Source: an uncultured Winogradskyella sp.
GTDB taxonomy: Bacteria; Bacteroidota; Bacteroidia; Flavobacteriales; Flavobacteriaceae
Direction of reading: 5' to 3'
Assembly: GCF_947495255.1 (NCBI RefSeq)
Contig: NZ_CANLYI010000009.1
Span: 144,530-208,529 of the forward strand
Length of the DNA stretch: 64,000 nt
Part shown: in pieces, positions 27,467 through 35,621 of the stretch
Numbering within the stretch: the stretch's first letter is position 1
Layout: each line of letters opens with the position of its first letter
Notes under the pieces: model-generated
The model's database searches: none
Told to the model about the DNA's origin: nothing
Seen by the model: the letters and a program-made list of their open reading frames with translations, nothing else
Translations under genes and position numbers: made by a program

Positions 27467-27685
27467 CTATGCTTTATTAGAATTAAGCAAGCCAAACCAA
27501 TTAGGGTTAAGCACTTTGAGCTTTACTAACGCCCAAATTATCACTACAAAACAAACACCCATTACTATAGATAGTATAGGAGTTACGTCTGAAATATTTT
27601 CGAATTTAAATCTTAAATATAGCGTAGCTACAACATAGATACTAATTATAATATCTGACGCTAAAGGGTTTATACGAAATTTCAT
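27467..27685 (-). CDS. Small two-helix membrane protein, function unknown
   Basis: 72 residues with two predicted membrane helices (about 8-26 and 36-57). It ends 2 bp before prpE and is preceded by the 19-bp element at 27718. It is too short and plain for a family assignment. Its place at the head of the acyl-CoA synthetase genes suggests a helper or sensor for acid uptake, but nothing in the sequence proves it. Confidence 0.7.
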   Translation of the reverse strand: MKFRINPLASDIIISIYVVATLYLRFKFENISDVTPILSIVMGVCFVVIIWALVKLKVLNPNWFGLLNSNKA

Positions 27686-27717
27686 GTCTTTAAACTTTTA
27701 ATTAAACTTAGTTTGTT

Positions 27718-27736
27718 TGCATACAAAACCAATTTA
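27718..27736 (+). repeat. 19-bp element shared with the porin promoter region
   Basis: TGCATACAAAACCAATTTA, 33 bp upstream of the small membrane protein/prpE/acs genes. The identical 19 bases occur on the minus strand at 34527-34545, 24 bp upstream of the porin gene. Confidence 0.6.
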
Positions 27737-27759
27737 TTAAAAGACTTAAAAGACTATTT

Positions 27760-28125
27760 CTAAGTCACGAGTTCCAGTATTTCTGAAACTATTTTTTTTA
27801 CCGAAAAAGGTTTTGTTAAATATTTATCTGCTCCAAGTTTTAAACCTTTTTCAATATCTGAAGCTTTATTTTTAGCAGTTAAAAAAACAACTTTGGTATT
27901 TTTTAAACTGTCTGTATTTTTAATATGTGTTAATGTCTGATAACCATCTACATTGGGCATCATAATATCTAACAAAACTACGTTAGGAATATGATGTTTT
28001 AATATCTCTAAAGCCTCACTTCCATCTCTTGCAATAAACACTTCAAAATCTTGTTTTTTGAAGGTATATTCTAACGACATCACAATATTTGGTTCATCGT
28101 CAACAATTAAAATCTTCTTCTTCAT
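27760..28125 (-). CDS. Receiver-only response regulator
   Basis: 121 residues from the ATG at 28125 (MKKKILIVDDE); a longer start at 28179 would overlap the kinase gene and adds no homology. It is a complete receiver domain: acidic pocket Asp9/Asp10, phospho-acceptor Asp53 (LLDIMMP), switch Thr/Lys in FLTAK, and no output domain. It must act by protein contact or pass phosphate on. It lies 16 bp after the transporter-kinase gene, its evident partner. In proteobacterial CrbSR systems the regulator carries a LuxR-type DNA-binding domain, so this one needs another output protein. Confidence 0.92.
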   Translation of the reverse strand: MKKKILIVDDEPNIVMSLEYTFKKQDFEVFIARDGSEALEILKHHIPNVVLLDIMMPNVDGYQTLTHIKNTDSLKNTKVVFLTAKNKASDIEKGLKLGADKYLTKPFSVKKIVSEILELVT

Positions 28126-28141
28126 ACTTTCTGTGAACAAT

Positions 28142-30832
28142 TTACTTAAAAGGTATCGTAAAAACAAGCGTTGCGCCATTTTTAACGTCTTTTATTGCCC
28201 AAATTTTTCCTTTATGTTTTTCTACTATTTGTTTTGTTATTGCTAATCCCAATCCGCTACCTTGTGGTTTTCTAGTATTTTGGTCTTTAGACTGGTAAAA
28301 TTTATCGAAAATAAATTCGTAATCCTCTTCAGGAATCCCTTTACCATTGTCTGTTACAGAGATTTCAATCTTTTCATTTCCTAATTTATAATCTACTATA
28401 ATTTCTCCAGTTTTAGGACTACAAAACTTAATAGCATTAGACAGTAAATTGGTCAATACTTGAAGAATACGGTCTTCATCATAATTAGTACTAAAACAAT
28501 GTGTATTCTTATTTATGATTTTCACCTCCTTTTTAGCTGCTATTTGGGAGATACTAGAAATCGCTTTAGCTATCGTTTCTTGAATATCTCTGTATTGCAA
28601 ATCTAAATGCAAACGACCCGTTTCTAGTTTTTCAAAATCTAAAATATTATGAATTAATCGTCCTAAACGATCAGAATCTTGAAGGATGTTCTTTAAGAAT
28701 TGCGCCTTAGTTTCCTTTGGCATATCATCATCTTCATCCATTAACAGTTCTGTAGCAGCACGTATTCCTGTTATTGGTGTTTTAAGTTCGTGCGCAACAG
28801 TATCTAAAAACTCGTCTTTTTGTCGGTCTTTGCTAATTAATTCTTCATTAGCATCTTTTAGTTTTGAAGACAATTGAGACAACTCATTTGACTTTTCTAG
28901 AAGAACTTTATTACTGACAATGTTTTCTTTAGATTCTTCTAAAATCTTCAGCACTTCAACCAAACTAATTTGTTCTTCTTTTACAACACTAGCAATTAAT
29001 ATTTTTGCTGAAGCAGAACCTATATTTCCGGTTAATAGTTTTTCAGAAAAATTAATTAATCTGGCATCAGCTAATTGCGTGTCTTGTGGTAACTTATATT
29101 TAGTAAAAAATATTGTTAGTGCACGAGTAGCTCTTTTTTCGCCTAAAAAACGAACAAGTACACTTTTAATATCAGATACAAAAGCTTCACCTTTCCAAAC
29201 CAAGGCACTGTCTTGAAGGGTTGAAAAGTTTTTACTATCTACAAACATTTCAGCATAATTACGCTCTCTATAATTTCCTTTAGAAATTAATGAAAACACT
29301 AAATAAGACATAACATTAAAGCTTATACTCCAGAAAAATGCATGTGCTGGAGGACTTAAAAAATCGATACCAAATAGCGCGTGAGGCTTTAAAGCCGAAA
29401 TTCCTAATAAACCATATTGGGTAAAATCGTCTGTTCCTGTATAGGCTTGCAATGTAAATGGTAAAACTAATGTATAGACTGCTATTAGAAAGCCTACTAT
29501 AATCCCAATAATTGCAGCTCTTGAAGAACCACGATTCCAGTATAAACCAACAAAAAATGAAGGTGCTAGTTGCGCTATAATAACAAATGAAATTAACCCT
29601 ATTGAATACAGCGATAGTTCTTTTGAAAACGAAACATAGAAAAAATACGCTGAAATTATAATGGTAAAAATGGAAATACGACGAATATTTTTTATATATT
29701 TTGAATTTCGTTCTGGTTGGTTTTTAATGAATTTATCTAGAAAACCATATGGAATAATAAGGTTATTACTAACCATTGTAGATAATGCTAATGTGGACAC
29801 AATTACCATTGATATTACAGCTGAAAAACCACCAAGAAAAACTAGTGTGGCTAAAAAAGAATTACCATTTTCTAATGGCAATAATAGCGTATAATATTCT
29901 GCATTCTGAGTTGAACCAAAAGTGAGCTTTCCGGCCCAAGCTATAAAAATAACAAACAGATTAAATAACAGCAAATACAATGGAAACAACCAAATAGCTT
30001 TTTTTAAATGCTTTTCTCTATTGTTTTCTAAAACCGAAACTTGAAATTGTCTTGGTAGTAAAAAAATAGCCATAAAAGATAAAGCAATCATAAAAAACCA
30101 ATTAAAACCGTCTTCTACTCCACCTAGCGTTGTGAGTTCTTTAAAGTTTTCAGTAATTGAAATTTTATTATAAATATCTGTTGTGCCATCGAATAAATAA
30201 AACGTGACATAAACTCCTATTGCTAAAAAGAATACTAGTTTTAAAACTGATTCAAAAGCCACAGTAGCAATAATACCTTTATGTTTTTCGGAAGCATCTG
30301 TATTTTGAGTTCCAAAAAAGGTTGCAAAAATAGCTAGCAATAACGCAACGTAAAAGGTAGAATCATCAATTACAGCAGTAGAAATATAACTTGTATCATC
30401 TGACATGATCTCAAAAGTTTCTGAGACTGCTTTTAGTTGTAGAGAAATGTATGGCAATGTTCCGAACAAACACACAATTGTAACTAAAGCTCCCAAAAAT
30501 CTATTATTTCCGTAGCGTAAGGAAATAAAATCCGCTATAGAAGAAATTTTATGCTGCTTAGAAATTCTTATAATTTTCCGTAATACTACAATCCACAAAG
30601 GCGCGGCTATCACTGGTCCCAAATAAATGGGTAGAAAGTTAATACCAGAATTTGCAGCAATCCCAACACTTCCATAATACGTCCAAGCAGAACAATAAAC
30701 CGCTAATGATAATGTGTATACATATGGGTTATTTACCCACTTACTTTGTCGTTTTTTCTCTGCAACAAATGCTAAGAAAAATAACACCGCTAAATAGATT
30801 ACTATGACAACTATTAATGTATAATTATTCAT
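28142..30832 (-). CDS. CrbS/CbrA-like sodium:solute symporter-histidine kinase fusion
   Basis: 896 residues. Residues 1 to about 510 form a sodium:solute symporter (SLC5/SSS) domain with about 13 membrane helices. A STAC-type linker follows (about 560-640; GSASAKILIASVVKEEQISL). Then come a coiled-coil dimerisation region and HisKA with His681 in HELKTP, and a HATPase domain with the N, G1 and G2 boxes (NLLSNAIKF, DNGKGIPEED, GSGLGLAI). In gamma-proteobacteria CrbS controls acs in response to acetate, and CbrA binds histidine. The neighbouring acs, prpE and acetate-type symporter point to a short-chain acid signal here. The start overlaps the small gene upstream by 8 bp, suggesting translational coupling. 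Confidence 0.9.
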   Translation of the reverse strand: MNNYTLIVVIVIYLAVLFFLAFVAEKKRQSKWVNNPYVYTLSLAVYCSAWTYYGSVGIAANSGINFLPIYLGPVIAAPLWIVVLRKIIRISKQHKISSIADFISLRYGNNRFLGALVTIVCLFGTLPYISLQLKAVSETFEIMSDDTSYISTAVIDDSTFYVALLLAIFATFFGTQNTDASEKHKGIIATVAFESVLKLVFFLAIGVYVTFYLFDGTTDIYNKISITENFKELTTLGGVEDGFNWFFMIALSFMAIFLLPRQFQVSVLENNREKHLKKAIWLFPLYLLLFNLFVIFIAWAGKLTFGSTQNAEYYTLLLPLENGNSFLATLVFLGGFSAVISMVIVSTLALSTMVSNNLIIPYGFLDKFIKNQPERNSKYIKNIRRISIFTIIISAYFFYVSFSKELSLYSIGLISFVIIAQLAPSFFVGLYWNRGSSRAAIIGIIVGFLIAVYTLVLPFTLQAYTGTDDFTQYGLLGISALKPHALFGIDFLSPPAHAFFWSISFNVMSYLVFSLISKGNYRERNYAEMFVDSKNFSTLQDSALVWKGEAFVSDIKSVLVRFLGEKRATRALTIFFTKYKLPQDTQLADARLINFSEKLLTGNIGSASAKILIASVVKEEQISLVEVLKILEESKENIVSNKVLLEKSNELSQLSSKLKDANEELISKDRQKDEFLDTVAHELKTPITGIRAATELLMDEDDDMPKETKAQFLKNILQDSDRLGRLIHNILDFEKLETGRLHLDLQYRDIQETIAKAISSISQIAAKKEVKIINKNTHCFSTNYDEDRILQVLTNLLSNAIKFCSPKTGEIIVDYKLGNEKIEISVTDNGKGIPEEDYEFIFDKFYQSKDQNTRKPQGSGLGLAITKQIVEKHKGKIWAIKDVKNGATLVFTIPFK

Positions 30833-31019
30833 AGTGACGTTTTAAAACGATGTATGAAATTATGATGGACAAAAACCAGATAGAAAATATTGAAACGTAC
30901 AAGGTTGGAACACCAAAAATGGCACCTTCATTATTAAAAATTAATACAAAAGGAATATTAAAAATTAAAAACAAGGCTATAGACAAGACTACTAACTTTT
31001 GTTCGTGACGTTTTTTCAT
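30825..31019 (-). CDS. Small two-helix membrane protein coupled to the kinase gene
   Basis: 64 residues with two predicted membrane helices (about 9-28 and 40-59) and a positively charged N-terminus (MKKRHEQK). Its stop codon overlaps the start of the CrbS-like kinase by 8 bp, so translation is probably coupled. Small proteins of this shape often precede SSS-kinase or SSS-transporter genes, similar to the DUF4212 subunit before the true symporter, and it could be a kinase subunit. No family name is assigned. Confidence 0.72.
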   Translation of the reverse strand: MKKRHEQKLVVLSIALFLIFNIPFVLIFNNEGAIFGVPTLYVSIFSIWFLSIIISYIVLKRHYE

Positions 31020-31101
31020 GTGATACTAATAGCTCAAAGCAGTTTCAACTGTACTTAACCAGACAATATTTATAAAATTAAGATTATTCTCCTAATATAA
31101 G

Positions 31102-31133
31102 AAATCAGCACTACATAAATGCAATGCTGATTT
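31102..31133 (-). terminator. Possible terminator after the symporter gene
   Basis: Arms AAATCAGCA / TGCTGATTT around a 14-nt loop, 54 bp past the symporter stop; on the minus strand followed by TTTCTTATATT, a weak U-tract. It separates the transport operon from the kinase operon. Confidence 0.5.
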
Positions 31134-31186
31134 TCTAACTAACAAAATTAAAATTATGTTCTAATTATTTTAATAAGAACAAGAAT

Positions 31187-32953
31187 TTAATGGTCTGAAG
31201 CTTCACCTGCTCCTGAAGGTATTCTTATACTCTCTACCATGTCTTGAACATTCTGTGGAGGCGCTGGTGTTAATCTCGAAACAACCATTGAAATTACAAT
31301 ATTTACACACATTGCAATGGTTCCAAATCCTTCTGGTGAAGTACCAAACCACCAATCTTCTTTTGTACCTCCTCCAAACATGTCTAGTTTAAATTTCATC
31401 ATATAGAATAACATTAATACAATACCTACAACCATTCCTGAAATAGCACCTTGACTGTTCATACGCTTATCAAAAATTCCGAGAATAATAGCAGGAAAGA
31501 ATGAGGCGGCCGCGAGACCAAATGCCAAGGCGACGACTGCGGCGACAAATCCTGGTGGATTAATACCAAAGTATCCTGCAATTAAAATTGCTACAAAAAT
31601 TGAAATTCTTGCTGCAGTTAACTCATTTTTATCTGAGATGTCTGGCTTTAATTGTTTCTTAATTAAATCGTGAGAAATTGAAGTTGAGATTACTAAAAGT
31701 AAACCTGCTGCTGTAGATAAAGCTGCTGCTAAACCACCTGCTGCCACTAAAGCAATAACCCAATTTGGTAAATTAGCAATCTCAGGATTTGCCAATACCA
31801 TGATATCTCTATCTACATACAATTCATTTTTAGCAGCACTTGCATTAGAAATCATACGTTCACCATTAGCTCCTCTAGCATCTGTATATACCGGCTTTTT
31901 ACCATCTAAAGCATTACCTGCCACATACTGTATTTTTCCATCTCCATTTTTATCAGACCAAGCAATTAAACCTGTATTCTCCCAATTTTTAAACCAAACC
32001 GGAATTTCAGAATATTGCTGATTACTAACAGTTTCAATTAAGTTTGTTCTTGAGAACACTGCAATTGCAGGTGCTGTAGTATACAAAATTGCGATTAAAA
32101 ACAAAGCATAGCCTGCAGATTTACGTGCATCTTTTACTTTGGGTACTGTAAAGAAACGCACAATTACGTGAGGTAACCCAGCGGTTCCTGTCATTAATGC
32201 TAAAGTAATTGCAAAAACATCCCAAGTAGATTTTGTTCCGCTTGTATATTCATTGAATCCTAATTCTGTATGAAGCTTATCTAACTTATCGAGCAGAAAT
32301 TCTCCACCTTCAACAGTTCCTCCCATTCCTATTTGAGGAATAATGTTCCCTGTCATTTGCATAGAGATAAAAAATGCAGGTACCATAAAAGCAAAGATTA
32401 AAACACAGTATTGTGCCACTTGTGTATATGTTATTCCTTTCATACCTCCTAATAACGCGAAGGTTAAAACCACTGTCATTCCTATAACTACACCAATATT
32501 AATATCAACCTGTAAAAATTGAGAAAATACAATTCCTACACCTCTCATTTGACCAGCTACATAAGTAAATGATACAATTAAGGCACAAATTACAGCAACT
32601 GTTCTTGCTGTGTTTGAGTAATATCTATCACCAATAAAATCAGGAACTGTGAATTTCCCAAACTTCCGTAAATAAGGTGCCAAGAGCAATGCTAAGAGCA
32701 CATATCCACCTGTCCAACCCATCAAATAAACAGAACCATCATAACCTGCGAAGGAAATAATACCTGCCATACTAATAAAGGAAGCCGCACTCATCCAATC
32801 GGCTGCAGTTGCCATACCATTAGCTAAAGGAGAAACACCTCCTCCTGCAACATAAAATTCTTTAGTTGAGCCAGCTCTAGCCCAAATTGCTATTCCGAAA
32901 TATAGGGCAAATGTAACCCCTACTAATAACCAAGTCCACGTTTGTACACTCAT
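31187..32953 (-). CDS. Acetate/short-chain acid sodium:solute symporter (ActP/VC_2705 family)
   Basis: 588 residues with about 13 membrane helices, SLC5 family. Family segments include GGVSPLANGMATAADWMSA near the N-terminus and a glycine-rich GLAAALSTAAGLLLVISTS in the middle. A hydrophilic loop of about 90 residues (GLIAWSDKNGDGKIQY...) lies between two helices; it contains a DKNGDGKI calcium-binding-like motif. The DUF4212 protein just upstream is the small subunit that defines this branch. Likely imports acetate or propionate with sodium. It belongs to a porin-DUF4212-symporter operon. Confidence 0.9.
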   Translation of the reverse strand: MSVQTWTWLLVGVTFALYFGIAIWARAGSTKEFYVAGGGVSPLANGMATAADWMSAASFISMAGIISFAGYDGSVYLMGWTGGYVLLALLLAPYLRKFGKFTVPDFIGDRYYSNTARTVAVICALIVSFTYVAGQMRGVGIVFSQFLQVDINIGVVIGMTVVLTFALLGGMKGITYTQVAQYCVLIFAFMVPAFFISMQMTGNIIPQIGMGGTVEGGEFLLDKLDKLHTELGFNEYTSGTKSTWDVFAITLALMTGTAGLPHVIVRFFTVPKVKDARKSAGYALFLIAILYTTAPAIAVFSRTNLIETVSNQQYSEIPVWFKNWENTGLIAWSDKNGDGKIQYVAGNALDGKKPVYTDARGANGERMISNASAAKNELYVDRDIMVLANPEIANLPNWVIALVAAGGLAAALSTAAGLLLVISTSISHDLIKKQLKPDISDKNELTAARISIFVAILIAGYFGINPPGFVAAVVALAFGLAAASFFPAIILGIFDKRMNSQGAISGMVVGIVLMLFYMMKFKLDMFGGGTKEDWWFGTSPEGFGTIAMCVNIVISMVVSRLTPAPPQNVQDMVESIRIPSGAGEASDH

Positions 32954-32982
32954 AATTTATATATTTTTAGTTTAGTTAAGGA

Positions 32983-33243
32983 TTACTCGTCGTAACCGTA
33001 TTTTTTATCTAGTTTGTTCATTAATCTAACATACACGAAAATCAGAATCACAAATACATATATTGATCCTTGTTGTGCAAACCAAAAACCCAGTTTAAAA
33101 CCACCAAGTTTAAATTCATTTAATGCTTCTCTAAATAATATGCCACACCCAAATGAAACCACAAACCATATAGTCAGTAGAATCGCTAAGTACTTTATAT
33201 TTTCTTTCCAGTACGCTGTTGCGTTTTTTTGTTTTTCACTCAT
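32983..33243 (-). CDS. DUF4212 small subunit of the symporter
   Basis: 86 residues with two membrane helices and a basic tail. The family is known as the small partner of VC_2705-type sodium:solute symporters, and the context agrees: it sits 29 bp upstream of the symporter and 12 bp downstream of the porin on the same strand. Motifs are AYWKENIKYLA before helix 1 and FGCGILFREALNEF between the helices. Confidence 0.88.
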   Translation of the reverse strand: MSEKQKNATAYWKENIKYLAILLTIWFVVSFGCGILFREALNEFKLGGFKLGFWFAQQGSIYVFVILIFVYVRLMNKLDKKYGYDE

Positions 33244-33255
33244 AGTTTTTAGTTT

Positions 33256-34503
33256 TTATAGATAAATCATTGCTTGAAGCGAAATAGTATTTGCGTCTAA
33301 AGCACCAAACTGTTGATTTTTATATTCTAAAGTTAATTTTGAATTGTGCCCACTCATATAAGCATTTACTCCTATTCCTAGTGTTGATCGATCATCACTT
33401 ACAGCATCATAGCTATGTGTACCATAACTTACGTAAGGCTGGTACCTCGTTTTGGCAGCATCTCCATTAAAAACATAACCAACATGACCATATATCATAC
33501 TTCCTGTTCCGTAAGCACTGTAGAGATAGTTCTTTCCGTAATCACTATTTTGATATACTGCGTATGCTGTTATTGCACTTCCATTCTCTCCTATTGGTGA
33601 ATCATAAAAAGCATCTACTGCAAAAATGGATACATCTTCACCTTCTAAATTAGGTGTTAAAGCAGAACCTGTATCTACAACAGAACCTTTAGGGTGCATA
33701 AAAAAACCTGCACCAACATTAAAGACTTTTTTTCCACCTAAATACGTACCAACTTTATAAGGTAAAAAGTTAGACTCTTGATCAAGGAAATGATAATCAA
33801 AATAACCAGCGTACGTTTTACCTGCGTCTTTAGACCCAAGATTTAAACGACCATTATAAACAGCATCTCCACCAGCAACCGCAGTTCTAGAATCTAAAGA
33901 AGAAGAAGAAGCATCGTTTATTGCTAAACGATATTGTAGTTTATCAAATTTACCTTTTAAGAAGACACCTAAATGACGCGCAAACTGATCAGACAAACCT
34001 ATTGTTGCCCAAGATTGACGGTTATTATCTAAGGTCATCATGTTTAAGGTACTTTGATTGTTTAGCCTTGAGATACCATTAAAATAATGTAAACCTCCAC
34101 CAATAGTGTGATCTTTACCCAAATTGTACTGTGCCCAAACATCGTGAAAAAAGAGCTGAGAGCCATCTCCTTTACCTGTAGGACTTAACGTTGTACTTGT
34201 TAAGCTATTTAACCCAAAATGTGTTAAAATTAAAAAGTTCTTGTTGATTTGTGCAAACATTAAAACTCTTGCACGACGTAAATTGAAGTTTAATTTACTG
34301 TTTTTATTTCCGTTAGAATCGAATGAATCATCGGTATTGTAATTAGCCTGAACCTGTGCCCAAGAAATAAGACGAAGATATTTAGAGCCATCTTCGTTAA
34401 ATTTAAACTTAAGTCCACCAGTGTAGTCTGGAGAGCCTTGAGCCTTTAATAATTGAATGGACACTAATAAGAGTCCAATCAATAATAAGTGTAGTTTTCT
34501 CAT
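33256..34503 (-). CDS. Outer-membrane porin (OprP/OprO-like or related)
   Basis: 415 residues with a signal peptide (LLLVSIQLLKAQG) and a beta-barrel pattern of alternating aromatic and polar residues, including the closing strand (NTISLQAMIYL). It resembles flavobacterial porin-like proteins annotated as phosphate-selective porin or as hypothetical. As the first gene of the operon with DUF4212 and the acid symporter, it is likely the outer-membrane entry route for the transported acid; the phosphate name need not hold. The 19-bp element at 34527 lies 24 bp before its start. Confidence 0.8.
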   Translation of the reverse strand: MRKLHLLLIGLLLVSIQLLKAQGSPDYTGGLKFKFNEDGSKYLRLISWAQVQANYNTDDSFDSNGNKNSKLNFNLRRARVLMFAQINKNFLILTHFGLNSLTSTTLSPTGKGDGSQLFFHDVWAQYNLGKDHTIGGGLHYFNGISRLNNQSTLNMMTLDNNRQSWATIGLSDQFARHLGVFLKGKFDKLQYRLAINDASSSSLDSRTAVAGGDAVYNGRLNLGSKDAGKTYAGYFDYHFLDQESNFLPYKVGTYLGGKKVFNVGAGFFMHPKGSVVDTGSALTPNLEGEDVSIFAVDAFYDSPIGENGSAITAYAVYQNSDYGKNYLYSAYGTGSMIYGHVGYVFNGDAAKTRYQPYVSYGTHSYDAVSDDRSTLGIGVNAYMSGHNSKLTLEYKNQQFGALDANTISLQAMIYL

Positions 34504-34526
34504 TGTTTAAAAAATTAGTTAGTTAT

Positions 34527-34545
34527 TAAATTGGTTTTGTATGCA
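34527..34545 (-). repeat. 19-bp element shared with the acyl-CoA synthetase upstream region
   Basis: TGCATACAAAACCAATTTA on the minus strand, identical to 27718-27736 on the plus strand. It stands 24 bp upstream of the porin start and is oriented opposite to the other copy relative to the downstream gene. Confidence 0.6.
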
Positions 34546-34610
34546 CCACTAAATTCTATAAAACAATCAGTTAAAATAAACTTAATATATTTTTTTGTTA
34601 ATTTACTATA

Positions 34611-35030
34611 CTAATCTTTAAAACGCTCCCATTTAATCAACATAAACTTATCACCTAGTTCTGTAACAACAACACCTGCTCCTTTAATATTTGCAGCATC
34701 ACTAAAGTAAAGCCCAAGCTCTGTAGCGTTTAGTATTTTGTAAGTTGGATGGTAGTTAGAATTATAAGGTCGTTTTATGTTATACTTTTTAACCCAATTC
34801 ATAATACTCACATGAGAAACACCTAGTATACGCTCAATCTCTCTATATGTTAAGCCTTCTAAATACAACTGAAGCGATTTGTTAACATAATAATCATCAA
34901 TTTGCTTTCCTATTTTATTTACAGAAAAAAAATAATTACATTTTTTACACTTATAACGTTGCCTACCACTGACGATTCCGCTTTTTATATAATGACTAGA
35001 ACTGCAATTTGGACAACTATCAATATTCAT
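34611..35030 (-). CDS. IS1-type zinc-ribbon and helix-turn-helix protein (probable domesticated regulator)
   Basis: 139 residues. The N-terminus is a zinc ribbon with two CxxC pairs (CPNCSSSHYIKSG and CKKCNYFF), as in InsA of IS1. A helix-turn-helix follows (LEGLTYREIERILGVSHVSIMNW). The last 50 residues are of unknown fold and end in KWERFKD. No DDE transposase domain or InsB frame follows, and I see no flanking inverted repeats, so it is not a working insertion sequence. It is transcribed toward the porin operon 107 bp away, and a TATATC/GATATA repeat stands before it. It is a candidate DNA-binding output for the nearby receiver-only regulator. Confidence 0.75.
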   Translation of the reverse strand: MNIDSCPNCSSSHYIKSGIVSGRQRYKCKKCNYFFSVNKIGKQIDDYYVNKSLQLYLEGLTYREIERILGVSHVSIMNWVKKYNIKRPYNSNYHPTYKILNATELGLYFSDAANIKGAGVVVTELGDKFMLIKWERFKD

Positions 35031-35050
35031 ATATATCTATTTAGCATAAA

Positions 35051-35070
35051 TATATCAAATTAGCGATATA
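35051..35070. repeat. Inverted repeat upstream of the zinc-ribbon/HTH gene
   Basis: TATATC and GATATA separated by 8 bp, ending 21 bp from the start codon, with a further direct TATATC at 35032-35037 (19-bp offset). The AT-rich composition makes chance possible; it is a candidate autoregulatory site. Confidence 0.35.
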
Positions 35071-35107
35071 ATTCAAAATCAAATGTTAAAAAAGTAGTGG
35101 TTTCACA

Positions 35108-35152
35108 TAAAAAAAGCTCCAAAACAGCGAATAACACTAATTTTTAGAGCTT
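35108..35152 (-). terminator. Terminator of the aldehyde dehydrogenase/DUF779 transcript
   Basis: On the minus strand arms AAGCTC-TAAAA / TTTTG-GAGCTT around a 17-nt loop, followed by TTTTTTT. It lies 44 bp past the DUF779 stop. Confidence 0.7.
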
Positions 35153-35195
35153 AATTTATAAAATCTGAATATTTACTTAATTCATTTCAGGTATA

Positions 35196-35549
35196 CTATT
35201 TGTTAAAAAATACTTCTTCCTCTTTAGTTAACAATCTAGAATGAATTAAAAACCGAAGACCTAATGGAATTTCTAAAGAAAAACTTGCGCCTCTTCCTTC
35301 GGTAATATCAACGGTTAAATGTGTATGTTTCCAGTATTCAAACTGATCTTGATTCATATAAAAATTAACACCTTCAACAACACCTAAATGAATATCGCTC
35401 TCATCTAAATACATATCTCCTTTTTCAAAAATCATAGGTGCAGAACCATCGCAACAACCTCCACTTTGATGAAAAATTAAATCACCATGCTTAGCTTTTA
35501 GTTGCTTAACAATTTCTGCCGCTTTTTCCGTTATTTCTACTCTTTTCAT
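35196..35549 (-). CDS. DUF779 protein paired with aldehyde dehydrogenase
   Basis: 117 residues of the DUF779 family, found next to acetaldehyde-type dehydrogenases. Features are the paired-cysteine run HQSGGCCDGSAP near residue 30 and FYMNQDQFEYWKHTHLT, typical of the family and likely metal-binding. The function is unknown; a chaperone or regulatory partner of the dehydrogenase is usually suspected. It follows the dehydrogenase by 72 bp on the same strand. Confidence 0.85.
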   Translation of the reverse strand: MKRVEITEKAAEIVKQLKAKHGDLIFHQSGGCCDGSAPMIFEKGDMYLDESDIHLGVVEGVNFYMNQDQFEYWKHTHLTVDITEGRGASFSLEIPLGLRFLIHSRLLTKEEEVFFNK

Positions 35550-35621
35550 ATTCTTATTATATTAAAAAAGGTTGAGTCATTTAACTAACCCAACCTTTAA
35601 CAGCTATTAATTAATTTAACT

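Noticed and set aside
28126..28179. Longer start for the response regulator
   Set aside because: The extra 18 residues are the complement of the kinase gene's end and come before the normal receiver start MKKKILIVDD.
33256..34503. Phosphate porin (OprP) role
   Set aside because: Only the general barrel pattern supports it; the operon with a DUF4212 acid symporter argues for carboxylate uptake.
34611..35030. Complete IS1-family insertion sequence
   Set aside because: Only an InsA-like N-terminal part is present, with no DDE transposase frame, no terminal repeats and no target duplication that I could see.
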